A stretch of 64,000 bases of DNA, taken from positions 104,045-168,044 of the forward strand of contig WLJH01000003.1 in assembly GCA_009701885.1 (NCBI GenBank), in the 5' to 3' direction. Position 1 is the stretch's first letter; the number at the start of each line of letters is the position of its first letter. The notes under the pieces were generated by a model that saw only the letters and a list, made by a program, of their open reading frames with translations, had not been told where the DNA came from and searched no databases. The DNA comes from Actinomycetota bacterium (GTDB lineage: Bacteria; Actinomycetota; Actinomycetes; Propionibacteriales; Nocardioidaceae). Shown piece by piece: positions 46,839 through 57,382 of this stretch. The position numbers and the translations under genes are program-made.

Positions 46839-48971
46839 TCACGCCCGCGAGCGGTGCAGCAGCCAGAGGAAGTACGGCGCGCCGATGGCTGCCACCACCA
46901 GCCCGGCCGGCACCTGGGCCGGCGCGATGACGCTGCGCCCGAGCGTATCGGCGAGCGAGAGCAGCAAGGCGCCGAGCAGCGTGGCGACCGGCAGGACCCG
47001 CAGGTGCCGGCCCGAGACCAGGGCGCGGGCCGCGTGCGGCGCGACCAGCCCGACGAAGGCGACGACACCGACGGCGGCGACCGCGGCGGCGGTGAGGAGG
47101 GCTGCTCCGAGGAGCGCGAGCAGGCGCAGCCGTTCGAGGTGGATGCCCGCCAGCCGGGGGGTCTCGTCGTCGAGGGCCACCAGGTCCAGCTCGCGGTGCG
47201 CCACCCACGCGAGCGGCAGCCCGATCGCCAGCAGCACCAGGACGGGCAGCACCTGGACCCACTCCCGGTCGTAGGTCGAGCCGCTGAGCCAGGTGAAGAT
47301 CCGCGGGGTGTTCCACGGGTCGGAGCACAGGAGGAGGAAGGCCGTCAGTGCCTGGGCGCCGGCCGCGACGCCGATGCCGACCAGCACCAGCCGGTCGGAG
47401 TCCAGGCCGCCGCGCCACGCGAGACCGTAGACCAGGGCGAAGGCCACGAGTGCGCCGACCGTGGAGCCCAGGGCCAGGGACACGCTCGACACCGCCACCG
47501 TCGCACCCGCGGAGGTGACGACCACGACGGCGCCCAGACCGGCGCCGCCGGTGATCCCCAGGATCCCGGGCTCGGCGAGCGGGTTGCGGCAGACCGCCTG
47601 CACCACCGTGCCGGCCAGTGCGAGGGCCGCCCCGCCGCCGAGAGCGGCGACCACGCGCGGGGCCCGCTCGTCCATCGCGAACTGCACCACCGGGACCGCG
47701 ACGCCGCGGGCCCAGTTGACGAGGTCGCCGGTGAGCAGCCAGGTGTAGCCGGCCATGAGCCCGAGCAGCGCCGCGCCGAGCGTCGCGGTGACCAGGGCGG
47801 TGCAGATCACGGCGTACCGCAGCCGTGAGTGGTGGCGACCCGGGCGCGCCGACGCCGGCCGGCGCGTGGGCCCGGCGTCGCGGGCCCGGCGGGCCAGCAG
47901 CACCAGCACGACCGCACCGAGCAGCGTCGTGGTGACGCCGGTCGGGACGACGAGGGCAGCCTCGGGGGAGAGCAGGGCGCGGAGGGCCGCGTCGGAGAGC
48001 AGCACGAGCAGCGCGCCGACCAGGCCGGACAACGGCACCAGCACGACGTGCCGCGACACCGACGGCAGTCGCCGCGCGAGCAGGCGCACGGCCGCCGGGG
48101 CGCAGAGGCCGATGAAGCCGAGCGGGCCGGCGAGGTGGACGGCGGCCGCGCAGAGCGCCACCGCGAGCACGAAGCCGGTGACCCGGGTGCTGCGCACCGG
48201 TACGCCGAGCACGCGTGCGGTGTCGTCGCCGAGCGCCAGCAGGTCCATCCGGCGCGCGAGCAGCAGCGCGGCCACCAGGCAGGCCGCGACGACGGGGGCC
48301 ATCCGGGCCACCCCGCCGAGGTTGAGCTGGGTGAGGGTGCCGTTGCCCCAGGCGAAGAGGCCGGTGGTCTCCTGGGCGAAGAGCAGCAGCAGTGCCCCGA
48401 CCGCGGAACCTAGGGCCAGCGCGACCGCCGAGCCGGCCAGCACCAGCCGGGTCGTGGACGCAGCGCCGCCTCCGGCCAGCAGCAGCACCAGCCCGGCCGC
48501 CGCGAGGCCACCGGCGAAGGTGACCATCCCGTCGCCGACGTAGGGCAGCTGGATGCCGAGGGCGGCGACGAGGGTCGCGGCGAAGTACGCGCCCGCGTTG
48601 ACGGCGAGCGTGTCGGGGGAGGCGAGAGCATTGCGCGCCAACGAGGCGAACATCGCGCCCGCCGCGCCCAGCGCGACCCCGACGACGATGCCCGCGAGGG
48701 CCCGCGGCAGCCGGGAGGAGACGAGGACGTCGTACGCCGAGGACGCGCTGGCCGAGGACGGCTCGCGTCCCAGCAGGGCCCCCAGCAGGTCGCCGGCGCC
48801 GAGGCCGGAGGTGCCCTGGGTGAGGTGCCAGCCGGTGACGACGACCAGGGCGGCGGTGGTGAGCAGCAGGGCCGCGACCGCGCCGAGGACCCCGCCGCCG
48901 CCAGGGAGGGCGGCGGCGGGGTCCTCGGCGCGCCGGTCGGCGACCGGTGCGGTGCGGTCCAGCAGGCTCAC
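46839..48971 (-). CDS. Fused iron-siderophore ABC permease (FhuB type)
   Basis: 710 residues, about twice one FecCD permease: two tandem domains, each with the ATPase-contact loop (LALGDDTARVLGVPV and LVALDDETPRLAGI) and the GFIGLCAPAAVRLL / AFVGLVAPHAARAL motif. About 18-20 membrane helices. Imports ferric siderophore. Last gene of the minus-strand transport operon after ATPase and binding protein. Confidence 0.92.
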   Translation of the reverse strand: MSLLDRTAPVADRRAEDPAAALPGGGGVLGAVAALLLTTAALVVVTGWHLTQGTSGLGAGDLLGALLGREPSSASASSAYDVLVSSRLPRALAGIVVGVALGAAGAMFASLARNALASPDTLAVNAGAYFAATLVAALGIQLPYVGDGMVTFAGGLAAAGLVLLLAGGGAASTTRLVLAGSAVALALGSAVGALLLLFAQETTGLFAWGNGTLTQLNLGGVARMAPVVAACLVAALLLARRMDLLALGDDTARVLGVPVRSTRVTGFVLAVALCAAAVHLAGPLGFIGLCAPAAVRLLARRLPSVSRHVVLVPLSGLVGALLVLLSDAALRALLSPEAALVVPTGVTTTLLGAVVLVLLARRARDAGPTRRPASARPGRHHSRLRYAVICTALVTATLGAALLGLMAGYTWLLTGDLVNWARGVAVPVVQFAMDERAPRVVAALGGGAALALAGTVVQAVCRNPLAEPGILGITGGAGLGAVVVVTSAGATVAVSSVSLALGSTVGALVAFALVYGLAWRGGLDSDRLVLVGIGVAAGAQALTAFLLLCSDPWNTPRIFTWLSGSTYDREWVQVLPVLVLLAIGLPLAWVAHRELDLVALDDETPRLAGIHLERLRLLALLGAALLTAAAVAAVGVVAFVGLVAPHAARALVSGRHLRVLPVATLLGALLLSLADTLGRSVIAPAQVPAGLVVAAIGAPYFLWLLHRSRA

Positions 48972-48978
48972 GGTCGGC

Positions 48979-49971
48979 TCAGCCCGTCACGGCCGCGACG
49001 AAGGCGTCGACGACCTGCTCGCCGGAGCGGGGGCCGCCGAAGGTCCACACGCCCTCGGGGAAGGCGCGCAGCCGGTCCTCCTCGACGAAGTCGGCGTTGG
49101 TCCACACCCGGTTCTCGGCGAGCTGCGGCAGCCAGGTCTCGGACTGGGTGGCGGTGTGCAGGACCAGCGCGTCGTCGACCTCGGCCAGGCCCTCGACGTC
49201 GGTCGAGCCCAGGCCGTACGCCGCGTCGACCTCGCCCTCCCAGACGTTGGTGAGCCCGAGCGCCTCCCCGATCTCGCCGATCCACGAGCCCTGGCCGAAG
49301 GGCCGGACCGCGACGGTGGAGCCCTGGGCGTAGGCGTCGAAGAAGGCGAACTCGGTCGTCTCGGGGTCGGCTGCCTCGATGGCCGCGCGGCCCTCCTCGA
49401 GCGCGGCCTCGAAGTCGGCCATCGCGGCGTCCGCCTCGTCCTCGCGGCCGGTGGCCTGGGCGATCAGGTCGAGGGTCTCCTCCATCTGGCCGATCGGGTC
49501 CTCGGTGTCGGCGCCCAGGGTGGCGAGCACCGGCACGTCGTACTCCTCCAGCTGCTCGACCACGGCGTCGTCGGGGCCGTAGACCTCGGTGATGACCAGG
49601 TCGGGGTCGGTGGCGTAGATCGCGTCGAGGTTGGGCTCGCCGCGCTTGCCGACGTCCTGGGTGTCGGGGCCCAGGGGCATCGAGGAGTTCCAGGTGGTGT
49701 AGCCCTCGACGTCGGCGACGCCGACCGGCTCGAGGCCGAGGGTGAGGACGTCCTCGACCATCTGCCACTCCAGCACGACGACCCGCTCGGCGGGGGCGTC
49801 GAGCTCGACCGTGCGGCCGGCGGCGTCGGTGAGGGTGATCGGGCCGGCTGCGGTCTCGGTGGAGCCGGTGGTGCCGGACCCGCTGGCCTCGGTGGTGGGC
49901 TGGCTGGTGCCGCAGGCACTCAACGCGAGCAGGGAGGTCGCGGCCAGGGCCGGGAGGAGGGTGCGCTTCAT
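48979..49971 (-). CDS. Iron-siderophore-binding lipoprotein
   Basis: 330 residues. Lipobox LLALSACGTS, then the BtuF/FecB-type fold: ITLTDAAGRTVELDAPAERVVVL, LEPVGVADVEGYTTW, DPDLVITEVYGPD. Captures ferric siderophore outside the membrane. The ATG is at 49971; the reading frame extends to 50022, but that part lies inside the region before the gene. Ends 7 bases before the permease start. Confidence 0.9.
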   Translation of the reverse strand: MKRTLLPALAATSLLALSACGTSQPTTEASGSGTTGSTETAAGPITLTDAAGRTVELDAPAERVVVLEWQMVEDVLTLGLEPVGVADVEGYTTWNSSMPLGPDTQDVGKRGEPNLDAIYATDPDLVITEVYGPDDAVVEQLEEYDVPVLATLGADTEDPIGQMEETLDLIAQATGREDEADAAMADFEAALEEGRAAIEAADPETTEFAFFDAYAQGSTVAVRPFGQGSWIGEIGEALGLTNVWEGEVDAAYGLGSTDVEGLAEVDDALVLHTATQSETWLPQLAENRVWTNADFVEEDRLRAFPEGVWTFGGPRSGEQVVDAFVAAVTG

Positions 49972-49987
49972 CGGGTGGATGTCCTGT

Positions 49988-50839
<852 letters not shown>

Positions 50840-50878
50840 ATAGGTAAGGCTAGCCTTATTTAGGGTTGCCTCACCAAA
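50840..50878. promoter_or_regulatory. Two DtxR/IdeR-type iron boxes
   Basis: Box 1 (50840-50858) ATAGGTAAGGCTAGCCTTA, containing the perfect palindrome TAAGGCTAGCCTTA, covers the fecE-type -10. Box 2 (50860-50878) TTAGGGTTGCCTCACCAAA matches 14 of 19 positions of the DtxR consensus. Confidence 0.78.
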
Positions 50879-51000
50879 TCGTTTCGAGGTGTGGGTGGGC
50901 GAGATCCTCGCGACGTGCGCCGCGGGCCGGCGCCGAGGAGGCCGACGATGCGCCTAGGCTGTGGCGCCGGTCACACGGACCGTGCCGGGAGGAGACCGCG

Positions 51001-51888
51001 ATGAACGACTCCGCGCTGATCAGCGTCGGACTGCCGATCGCCCTGGCGATCATCATGTTCGGCCTGGGCCTCTCCTTGGAGGTCGCCGACTTCCGCCGGG
51101 TCGCGCGCACACCGCGGGCCGTCGTGGTGGCGCTCGGCATCCAGGTGCTGGTCCTGCCGGTCATCGCCTTCGGCCTGGTCGTCGGCTTCGACCTCGATCC
51201 GCTGCTGGCGGTCGGCGTGATGCTGCTGGCCGCCTCGCCCGGCGGCACGACGGCCAACCTGTTCAGCCACCTCTTCCGCGGCGACGTGGCGCTCAACATC
51301 ACCCTCACCGCGATCAACTCGGTGCTCGCAGCGGTGACGATCCCGCTGGTGACCAACCTGGCGATCGGGTACTTCGACGCCGAGGGTGAGCTGGGCCTGC
51401 AGTTGGGCAAGGTGCTCCAGGTCATCGCGATCGTCCTGGTGCCCGTGGCGATCGGCATGCTCGTGCGTCGTGCCTCGACCGCCTTCGCCGTGCGCGCCGA
51501 CAAACCCGTGCGCATCTTCTCGATCGTGGTGCTCGTCGCGGTCGCGGTCGGTGCGCTGCTGGGCGAGCGGGAGAACCTCGCCGACTACCTGCGCGACGTC
51601 GGTCTGGTCACCGGGCTGCTGTGCGTGCTCAGCCTCGGCCTCGGGTACGCCGGCGCGCGGCTGGCGCGCCTGGACCGGCCGCAGGCCGTGGCCAGCTCGA
51701 TGGAGGTGGGCATCCACAACACCACCGTCGCGCTGACCATCGCCCTGTCGGTGCTCGACAGCACCGAGGTCGCGATCCCGGCCGCGGTCTACTCGGTCCT
51801 GATGTACGTCCTGGCGACCGCCTTCGGGTTCCTCATCACCCGAGGCGCCGGCCGCGGCGTCCGCGGGGTCAGCTCGTCGGCGGCGTGA
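51001..51888 (+). CDS. Bile acid:sodium symporter-family (BASS) transporter
   Basis: 295 residues, about nine to ten membrane helices. GLPIALAIIMFGLGLSLEVADF and LLAASPGGTTANLFSHLFRGD (the ion/substrate-site Asn-Leu-Phe region) and MEVGIHNTTVALTIALS are BASS signatures. GGGAGGAGA lies before the ATG; TAGGCT at 50955-50960 with a ~34-base leader fits a promoter divergent from the iron transporter. Substrate unknown. Confidence 0.9.
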   Translation: MNDSALISVGLPIALAIIMFGLGLSLEVADFRRVARTPRAVVVALGIQVLVLPVIAFGLVVGFDLDPLLAVGVMLLAASPGGTTANLFSHLFRGDVALNITLTAINSVLAAVTIPLVTNLAIGYFDAEGELGLQLGKVLQVIAIVLVPVAIGMLVRRASTAFAVRADKPVRIFSIVVLVAVAVGALLGERENLADYLRDVGLVTGLLCVLSLGLGYAGARLARLDRPQAVASSMEVGIHNTTVALTIALSVLDSTEVAIPAAVYSVLMYVLATAFGFLITRGAGRGVRGVSSSAA

Positions 51889-52429
51889 CGGTGTAGGACA
51901 GCAGCGTGCCGCCCTGCCCGTCGTCGGTGGCGCCGAGGATGATCTCCCACTCGCTGCCGACGTACTGCACGTAGGAGAGTCCCTCCATCGCCATGGAGTT
52001 GTCGCCCTCGGAGTAGCCGGCTCCCTCGAGCGCGGCGGCGGCGTCGGCGAGTGCCTCGTCAGCAGACTGGTCAACGGCGACGGAGACGAACCAGCCGGTC
52101 GTGCCGTTGCCGTCGCTCGAGGCCCCCTGGAGGATCTCGCCCTCCAGGACCGGGATGTCCTCGGGGAAGCCCTGCGGCAGTGCTCCCATGCCCGAGGTGA
52201 AGGTGCCGTCGCTGGACTCGATGCTCACCGAGCCGTTCCCGGAGTTGATGTCCACGTCGACGCCCTCGGACGACGCGGCGTCCTCGATGGCCCGCTCGAC
52301 GGCGGACTCGGCGGCCTGGTCGGCGACATCGTCGGCGCCGCAGGCGGTGGCGCCGAGCAGGAGCAGGAGGGCGCCGGAGGCGGCGAGGGCGGTGCGGGTG
52401 CGGGGGGTGCGGTGGGGGAGGGTGCGCAT
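51869..52429 (-). CDS. Lipoprotein of unknown function
   Basis: 186 residues. Lipobox LLLLGATACG, then Asp/Ser-rich sequence and two conserved-looking blocks (FVSVAVDQSADEALADAAAALEGAGY and SEWEIILGATDDGQGG). Its 3' end overlaps the BASS gene by 20 bases. No family recognised. Confidence 0.75.
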   Translation of the reverse strand: MRTLPHRTPRTRTALAASGALLLLLGATACGADDVADQAAESAVERAIEDAASSEGVDVDINSGNGSVSIESSDGTFTSGMGALPQGFPEDIPVLEGEILQGASSDGNGTTGWFVSVAVDQSADEALADAAAALEGAGYSEGDNSMAMEGLSYVQYVGSEWEIILGATDDGQGGTLLSYTVTPPTS

Positions 52430-52657
52430 GGCGCGGAGTCTGCTCGCCCGACGGGGTGGCGGTCGATGAGCAGTTCCTGCTCACCCCCTCCGGAGGGGGT
52501 CTGCGAGGAGGCCGCGCGGACCGCCCGACACGCCCCGTCAGGGTGGTCTCGTCCAGCCCGGCAGGTCGCTGACCTGCGGCTTTGCGTCGGGTGTGACCTG
52601 GACGACGCCAAATGTCGCCGACCGCTTGCGTGCCTGGTGTCGGGGGCGTACGGTTCC

Positions 52658-52704
52658 CACTACATCTAGTAGTTACACGGATGTGGTTATCCACATCTAG
52701 TTCA
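52658..52704. promoter_or_regulatory. Paired NrdR boxes
   Basis: Box 1 CACTACATCTAGTAGT (52658-52673) and box 2 ATCCACATCTAGTTCA (52689-52704). Their starts are 31 bases apart, about three helical turns, the normal NrdR spacing. They control nrdR and, by read-through, nrdJ. Confidence 0.78.
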
Positions 52705-52853
52705 CAGGGCCGGGGTGGATGACCCACACCTCGCCCGTGGTTATGCACAGGTGAGGGCCCGATCTCCACAGCGACTGCACACCCCACCAGGGGTGTCCTC
52801 GTCGCGCCCGCAGCACCCCCACCGCACCCCCGACCCCCGGAAGGAGCCCCGCC

Positions 52854-53315
52854 GTGCACTGTCCCTACTGCCGGGCCACCGACACCCGGGTCCTGGACTC
52901 GCGGGTGGCCGAGGACGGCGGGTCGATCCGCCGACGGCGTACCTGCTCGGCGTGCGAGCGGCGCTTCACCACCGTCGAGCTCATGCAGCTGACGGTGGTC
53001 AAGCGCTCCGGCGCCACCGAGCCGTTCGTCCGTGAGAAGGCCGTCTCCGGTGTGCGGAAGGCCTGCAAGGGCCGCCCGGTCACCGAGGACCAGCTGGCCT
53101 GCCTGGGCCAAGAGGTGGAGGACGCGCTGCGCACCGCCGGGGCCGCCGAGGTCCCCGCTCACGAGGTGGGCCTGGCGATCCTCGGGCCGCTGCGCCAGCT
53201 CGACGAGGTGGCCTACCTCCGCTTCGCCAGCGTCTACCGCCAGTTCTCCTCGGCGGCCGACTTCGAGGCCGAGATCGCCATGCTGCGCGGCCCCGCCCCC
53301 CAGCCCACGGGCTGA
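52854..53315 (+). CDS. nrdR: Ribonucleotide reductase regulator NrdR
   Basis: 153 residues. Zinc ribbon ([16 protein letters not shown] ... [12 protein letters not shown]) then the ATP-cone domain ([27 protein letters not shown]). It senses dATP/ATP and represses reductase genes. GTG start with GGAAGGAG upstream. Two NrdR boxes lie upstream, so it is self-controlled; nrdJ is next. Confidence 0.96.
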   Translation: MHCPYCRATDTRVLDSRVAEDGGSIRRRRTCSACERRFTTVELMQLTVVKRSGATEPFVREKAVSGVRKACKGRPVTEDQLACLGQEVEDALRTAGAAEVPAHEVGLAILGPLRQLDEVAYLRFASVYRQFSSAADFEAEIAMLRGPAPQPTG

Positions 53316-53322
53316 CACAGAC

Positions 53323-53358
53323 CGCCCGGCAGGTAGTGGGGAAGCTGCCTGCCGGGCG
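53323..53358 (+). terminator. Hairpin between nrdR and nrdJ
   Basis: CGCCCGGCAGG / CCTGCCGGGCG, 11-bp stem with a 14-base loop. With the 128 bases that follow it makes up the leader of nrdJ, which holds other weaker hairpins but no cobalamin riboswitch that I can recognise. Confidence 0.55.
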
Positions 53359-53486
53359 CACCAACCCTTCCTCACCCCTGGTCCGCCGCCGAGAGCGACG
53401 ACGGACCGAGCAGCACTGTCGGTGCCCACGGCCAGAGTGGGTACCCGATGACCAACCCCTCCACAGCCGGGAACAGAGGAGCAGCA

Positions 53487-56405
53487 ATGACGGAGACGGT
53501 GAGCGGCGCAGGATCGAAGGCGCAGTCCCAGGCACAGCCGGGCAAGGGCCTGTCGATCGAGCGTGTCTTCAGCACCGAGGGCGTCCACCCCTACGACGAG
53601 CTGACCTGGGAGCGCCGCGACGTCGTCCAGACCAACTGGAAGACCGGCGAGACGGTCTTCGAGCAGAAGGGCGTGGAGTTCCCCTCCACCTGGTCGGTCA
53701 ACGCCTCGACCATCGTCACCACCAAGTACTTCCGCGGCGCCGTCGGCACCGACGTGCGCGAGTGGAGCCTCAAGCAGCTCATCGACCGCGTGGTGAAGAC
53801 CTACACCAAGGCCGGCATCGAGCACGGCTACTTCGCGTCCCCGGCCGACGCGGAGGTCTTCGAGCACGAGCTGACCTGGCTGCTGGTCAACCAGTACTTC
53901 TCCTTCAACTCCCCGGTCTGGTTCAACGTCGGCACGCCGTCGCCGCAGCAGGTCTCGGCCTGCTTCATCCTCTCGGTCGACGACTCGATGGACTCGATCC
54001 TCAACTGGTACAAGGAGGAGGGCTTCATCTTCAAGGGCGGCTCCGGCGCCGGCCTCAACCTCTCGCGCATCCGCTCCTCCAAGGAGCTCCTCTCCTCCGG
54101 TGGCACCGCCTCCGGCCCGGTCTCCTTCATGCGCGGCGCCGACGCCTCCGCCGGCACCATCAAGTCCGGTGGCGCCACCCGCCGCGCGGCGAAGATGGTC
54201 GTCCTCGACGTCGACCACCCCGACATCGAGGAGTTCGTGCAGACCAAGGCGCGCGAGGAGGACAAGATCCGCGTCCTGCGCGACGCCGGGTTCGACATGG
54301 ACCTCGGCGGCAACGACATCACCTCGGTGCAGTACCAGAACGCCAACAACTCCGTGCGCGTCAGCGACGAGTTCATGCGCGCGGTCGAGAACGGCACCGA
54401 GTTCGGCCTGCGGGCGCGCAAGACCGGCGAGGTCATCGAGACCGTCGACGCCCGCGACCTGTGGCGCAAGATCGCCACCGCGGCGTGGGAGTGCGCCGAC
54501 CCCGGCATCCAGTACGACGACACGATCAACGACTGGCACACCAACCCCGAGACCGGCCGGATCACCGCGTCCAACCCCTGCTCGGAGTACATGTCGCTGG
54601 ACAACTCCTCGTGCAACCTCGCCTCGCTGAACCTGCTGAAGTTCCTCAAGGACGACGACACCTTCGACGCGGCGCTGTTCGCGAAGGCGGTGGAGTTCAT
54701 CATCACCGCGATGGACATCTCCATCTGCTTCGCCGACTTCCCGACCGAGTCGATCGGCCAGACGACCGTCGACTACCGCCAGCTCGGCATCGGCTACGCC
54801 AACCTCGGCGCGCTGCTCATGGCGATGGGCCTGGGCTACGACTCCGAGGGCGGTCGCTCCATGGCCGCGACCATCACCTCGCTGATGACCGGTACCTCCT
54901 ACAAGCGCTCCGCCGAGGTCGCCTCGGTGGTCGGGCCCTACAACGGCTACGCCCGCAACGCCGAGGCCCACAAGCGGGTCATGCGCAAGCACCAGGCTGC
55001 CAACGACTCGGTGCGCACCTTGCACGTCAACGACGCCGCCACCCACAAGCTCGCCACCCAGGCCTGGGCCGACGTCATCGCGCTGGGGGAGAAGCACGGC
55101 TTCCGCAACGCCCAGGCCTCTGTGCTCGCGCCCACCGGCACCATCGGCTTCATGATGGACTGCGACACCACCGGCATCGAGCCCGACTTCTCCCTGGTGA
55201 AGTTCAAGAAGCTCGTCGGCGGCGGCTCGATGCAGATCGTCAACCAGACCATCCCGCGGGCGCTGAAGAAGCTGGGCTACCAGCCGGAGTCGATCGAGGC
55301 GATCGTCGACTACATCGCCGAGCACGGCCACGTCGTCGACGCCCCCGGCCTGCGCCAGGAGCACTACGAGATCTTCGACACCGCCATGGGTGCTCGGGCC
55401 CTCAAGCCCATGGGCCACGTGCGGATGATGGCGGCCTGCCAGCCGTTCCTCTCCGGTGCCATCTCCAAGACCGTCAACCTGCCCGAGAGCGCCACGATCG
55501 AGGAGATCGAGGACGTCTACTTCCAGTCCTGGAAGCTCGGCCTCAAGGCCACGGCGATCTACCGCGACAACTGCAAGGTCGGCCAGCCGCTGTCCGACGG
55601 CGGCGGCAAGGCCAAGAAGGACGCGGCCGACGCCGCGGACGCGGCTGCGGCCGCCGAGGCCGAGGTCGTCGAGAAGGTCGTGGAGAAGGTCGTCTACGCC
55701 CCGACCCGCAAGCGCCTGCCGAAGTCGCGGATCTCCCGCACCACCTCGTTCACGGTCGGTGGCGCCGAGGGCTACATGACCTCGGGTGCCCACGACGACG
55801 GCGAGCTCGGCGAGATCTTCCTCAAGCTCGGCAAGCAGGGCTCGACCCTGGCCGGCGTGATGGACGCCTTCTCGATCGCGGTGAGCATCGGCCTGCAGTA
55901 CGGCGTGCCGCTGGAGACCTACGTCTCGAAGTTCACCAACCTGCGCTTCGAGCCCGCGGGCCTCACCGACGACCCGGACGTGCGGATGTCGCAGTCCCTC
56001 ATGGACTACGTCTTCCGCCGTCTGGCGCTGGACTACCTGCCCTTCGAGTCCCGCCAGGCGATGGGGATCTTCTCGGCCGAGGAGCGTCAGCGCTACCTCG
56101 AGACCGGCTCCTACGAGCCCGCCGAGGAGACCGGCTCGGCCAGCGAGCTCCTCGCCGCCCCGACCGTCGACGTCGCCCCCGTGGTCGAGGAGGCGCCGGT
56201 CGACCTCAAGGACACCGACGGCTCCGCCCAGCGCGAGGTCCCGGCCACCGAGGTCAAGGAGGCCCACACCTCCGCCGAGCTCATGGAGAAGCTGACCGGC
56301 ACCGCGGTCGACAGCCCGCTGTGCTTCACCTGCGGCACCAAGATGCGCCCGGCCGGCTCCTGCTACGTCTGCGAGGGCTGCGGCAGCACCTCCGGCTGCA
56401 GCTGA
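53487..56405 (+). CDS. nrdJ: Vitamin B12-dependent (class II) ribonucleotide reductase
   Basis: 972 residues. Substrate-site and catalytic sequences FNVGTPSPQQVSACFI, NPCSEYMSLDNSSCNLASLNL and GFRNAQASVLAPTGTIGFMMDCDTTGIEPDFS; C-terminal thiol/zinc ribbon LCFTCGTKMRPAGSCYVCEGCGSTSGCS. Makes dNTPs without oxygen, using adenosylcobalamin. A long Ala/Glu region before the KRLPKSRISR part is actinobacterial. ATG at 53487 follows GAGGAG by 5 bases; the in-frame ATG at 53448 is poorer. Confidence 0.97.
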   Translation: MTETVSGAGSKAQSQAQPGKGLSIERVFSTEGVHPYDELTWERRDVVQTNWKTGETVFEQKGVEFPSTWSVNASTIVTTKYFRGAVGTDVREWSLKQLIDRVVKTYTKAGIEHGYFASPADAEVFEHELTWLLVNQYFSFNSPVWFNVGTPSPQQVSACFILSVDDSMDSILNWYKEEGFIFKGGSGAGLNLSRIRSSKELLSSGGTASGPVSFMRGADASAGTIKSGGATRRAAKMVVLDVDHPDIEEFVQTKAREEDKIRVLRDAGFDMDLGGNDITSVQYQNANNSVRVSDEFMRAVENGTEFGLRARKTGEVIETVDARDLWRKIATAAWECADPGIQYDDTINDWHTNPETGRITASNPCSEYMSLDNSSCNLASLNLLKFLKDDDTFDAALFAKAVEFIITAMDISICFADFPTESIGQTTVDYRQLGIGYANLGALLMAMGLGYDSEGGRSMAATITSLMTGTSYKRSAEVASVVGPYNGYARNAEAHKRVMRKHQAANDSVRTLHVNDAATHKLATQAWADVIALGEKHGFRNAQASVLAPTGTIGFMMDCDTTGIEPDFSLVKFKKLVGGGSMQIVNQTIPRALKKLGYQPESIEAIVDYIAEHGHVVDAPGLRQEHYEIFDTAMGARALKPMGHVRMMAACQPFLSGAISKTVNLPESATIEEIEDVYFQSWKLGLKATAIYRDNCKVGQPLSDGGGKAKKDAADAADAAAAAEAEVVEKVVEKVVYAPTRKRLPKSRISRTTSFTVGGAEGYMTSGAHDDGELGEIFLKLGKQGSTLAGVMDAFSIAVSIGLQYGVPLETYVSKFTNLRFEPAGLTDDPDVRMSQSLMDYVFRRLALDYLPFESRQAMGIFSAEERQRYLETGSYEPAEETGSASELLAAPTVDVAPVVEEAPVDLKDTDGSAQREVPATEVKEAHTSAELMEKLTGTAVDSPLCFTCGTKMRPAGSCYVCEGCGSTSGCS

Positions 56406-56485
56406 AATCAACCGAGGGTTCCGTGTCCCCTGCGGGGGCCCGGATCTGCTTGAACAGGAAGTGAGAACTCCCTTGAACTAACCAA

Positions 56486-56537
56486 GATGCGGTGTCCCCC
56501 TTTGGGGGCTAGCTCTCCGACAGCGGGACACCGCATC
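56486..56537 (+). terminator. Terminator-like double hairpin after nrdJ
   Basis: 13-bp perfect stem GATGCGGTGTCCC / GGGACACCGCATC, with an inner CCCCC-TTT-GGGGG loop. It marks the end of the core block; lower-GC accessory sequence follows. Confidence 0.6.
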
Positions 56538-56616
56538 CCGGGGTCGAACTTGGTTGGGCCAGTCGCCGACTGACCCGCGAACCTCCGTCAACGACCCCAG
56601 GCGGAAGAGGAACATC

Positions 56617-57303
56617 GTGATCAGCCAGACCCAGCACACGAACCAGGTCAACGCCCCGGCGCTGGATGCTGACTCGAACGACGGCACTGATCCGATTCGA
56701 CTCATCCCCGACCTTGGCCGGCCCGGCCTCCCCCAGTGTGGGGAGCCGGGCCGGCTCCACGTCTGGCACCTGTCGAGCACTATCCGCTCTGGTGTCGTGG
56801 CCTGCGTCGTCGCGCTTCTGGAAGCAGCCGCACGTGTGCAGGCAGGTGAGGTCCTCACTACCGAGCTGCTCGCGGACGCAGGCGTCCCGGTCGACCTTAG
56901 ACTGCTTGTTGCCGCTACAGCGCTCGCGGCGGCGGATCAACCGGTGACGAAGCTGTCGATGACGATGGCAGCGCCGGCCGCACGGTCCGCCGCGTACCGA
57001 GATCACAGTGACCTGATGTCCAAATTGAAGGACGTCCTGCCGACGTTAGTGCACGCACAGCTCGACTCGGTGCGACGGGAAATCAGTGTGACCCAGCTGA
57101 CGGCAGACCTCGAGAAGGCGAACAACACGATCGCCGAAGAGCGCGCCCGGCGCGAGGCAGCCGAGCTGGAGCTGGAACACGTCGCGAACTACGCCCGGGA
57201 ACTTCACTGGCTGCTCAAGCCGGAGTACGAGGCCGCACTACGGGAGCGCACCGAGAAAGTCCGCCCACTCCGCCCCGTCCCGGCCCCTGACCCGGAAGCG
57301 TGA
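56617..57303 (+). CDS. Unknown protein with coiled coil
   Basis: 228 residues. No family recognised. A middle region (RSGVVACVVALLEAAARVQAG) is hydrophobic and may be one helix; the C-terminal third (LEKANNTIAEERARREAAELELEHVANYARELHWLLKPEYEAALRERTEKV) is a coiled coil. The GTG at 56617 is preferred over an ATG at 56554 because AAGAGG lies 6 bases before it. Lower GC and codon use differ from the core genes, suggesting acquired DNA. Confidence 0.6.
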   Translation: MISQTQHTNQVNAPALDADSNDGTDPIRLIPDLGRPGLPQCGEPGRLHVWHLSSTIRSGVVACVVALLEAAARVQAGEVLTTELLADAGVPVDLRLLVAATALAAADQPVTKLSMTMAAPAARSAAYRDHSDLMSKLKDVLPTLVHAQLDSVRREISVTQLTADLEKANNTIAEERARREAAELELEHVANYARELHWLLKPEYEAALRERTEKVRPLRPVPAPDPEA

Positions 57304-57382
57304 GGCGACATGGCGTCCGAGCGAGGCACGCGCCCAGTCGAGGGCGCTCTCGCGCCGGGCCGCCAACGGCGGAGACCACGAC

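Noticed and set aside
53359..53486. Cobalamin riboswitch before nrdJ
   Set aside because: Expected from the B12 dependence, but no B12-box-like sequence was seen.
52071..56411. 1446-residue minus-strand and 1042-residue plus-strand frames over nrdR-nrdJ
   Set aside because: Low-complexity shadows; the true frames carry NrdR and NrdJ signature motifs.
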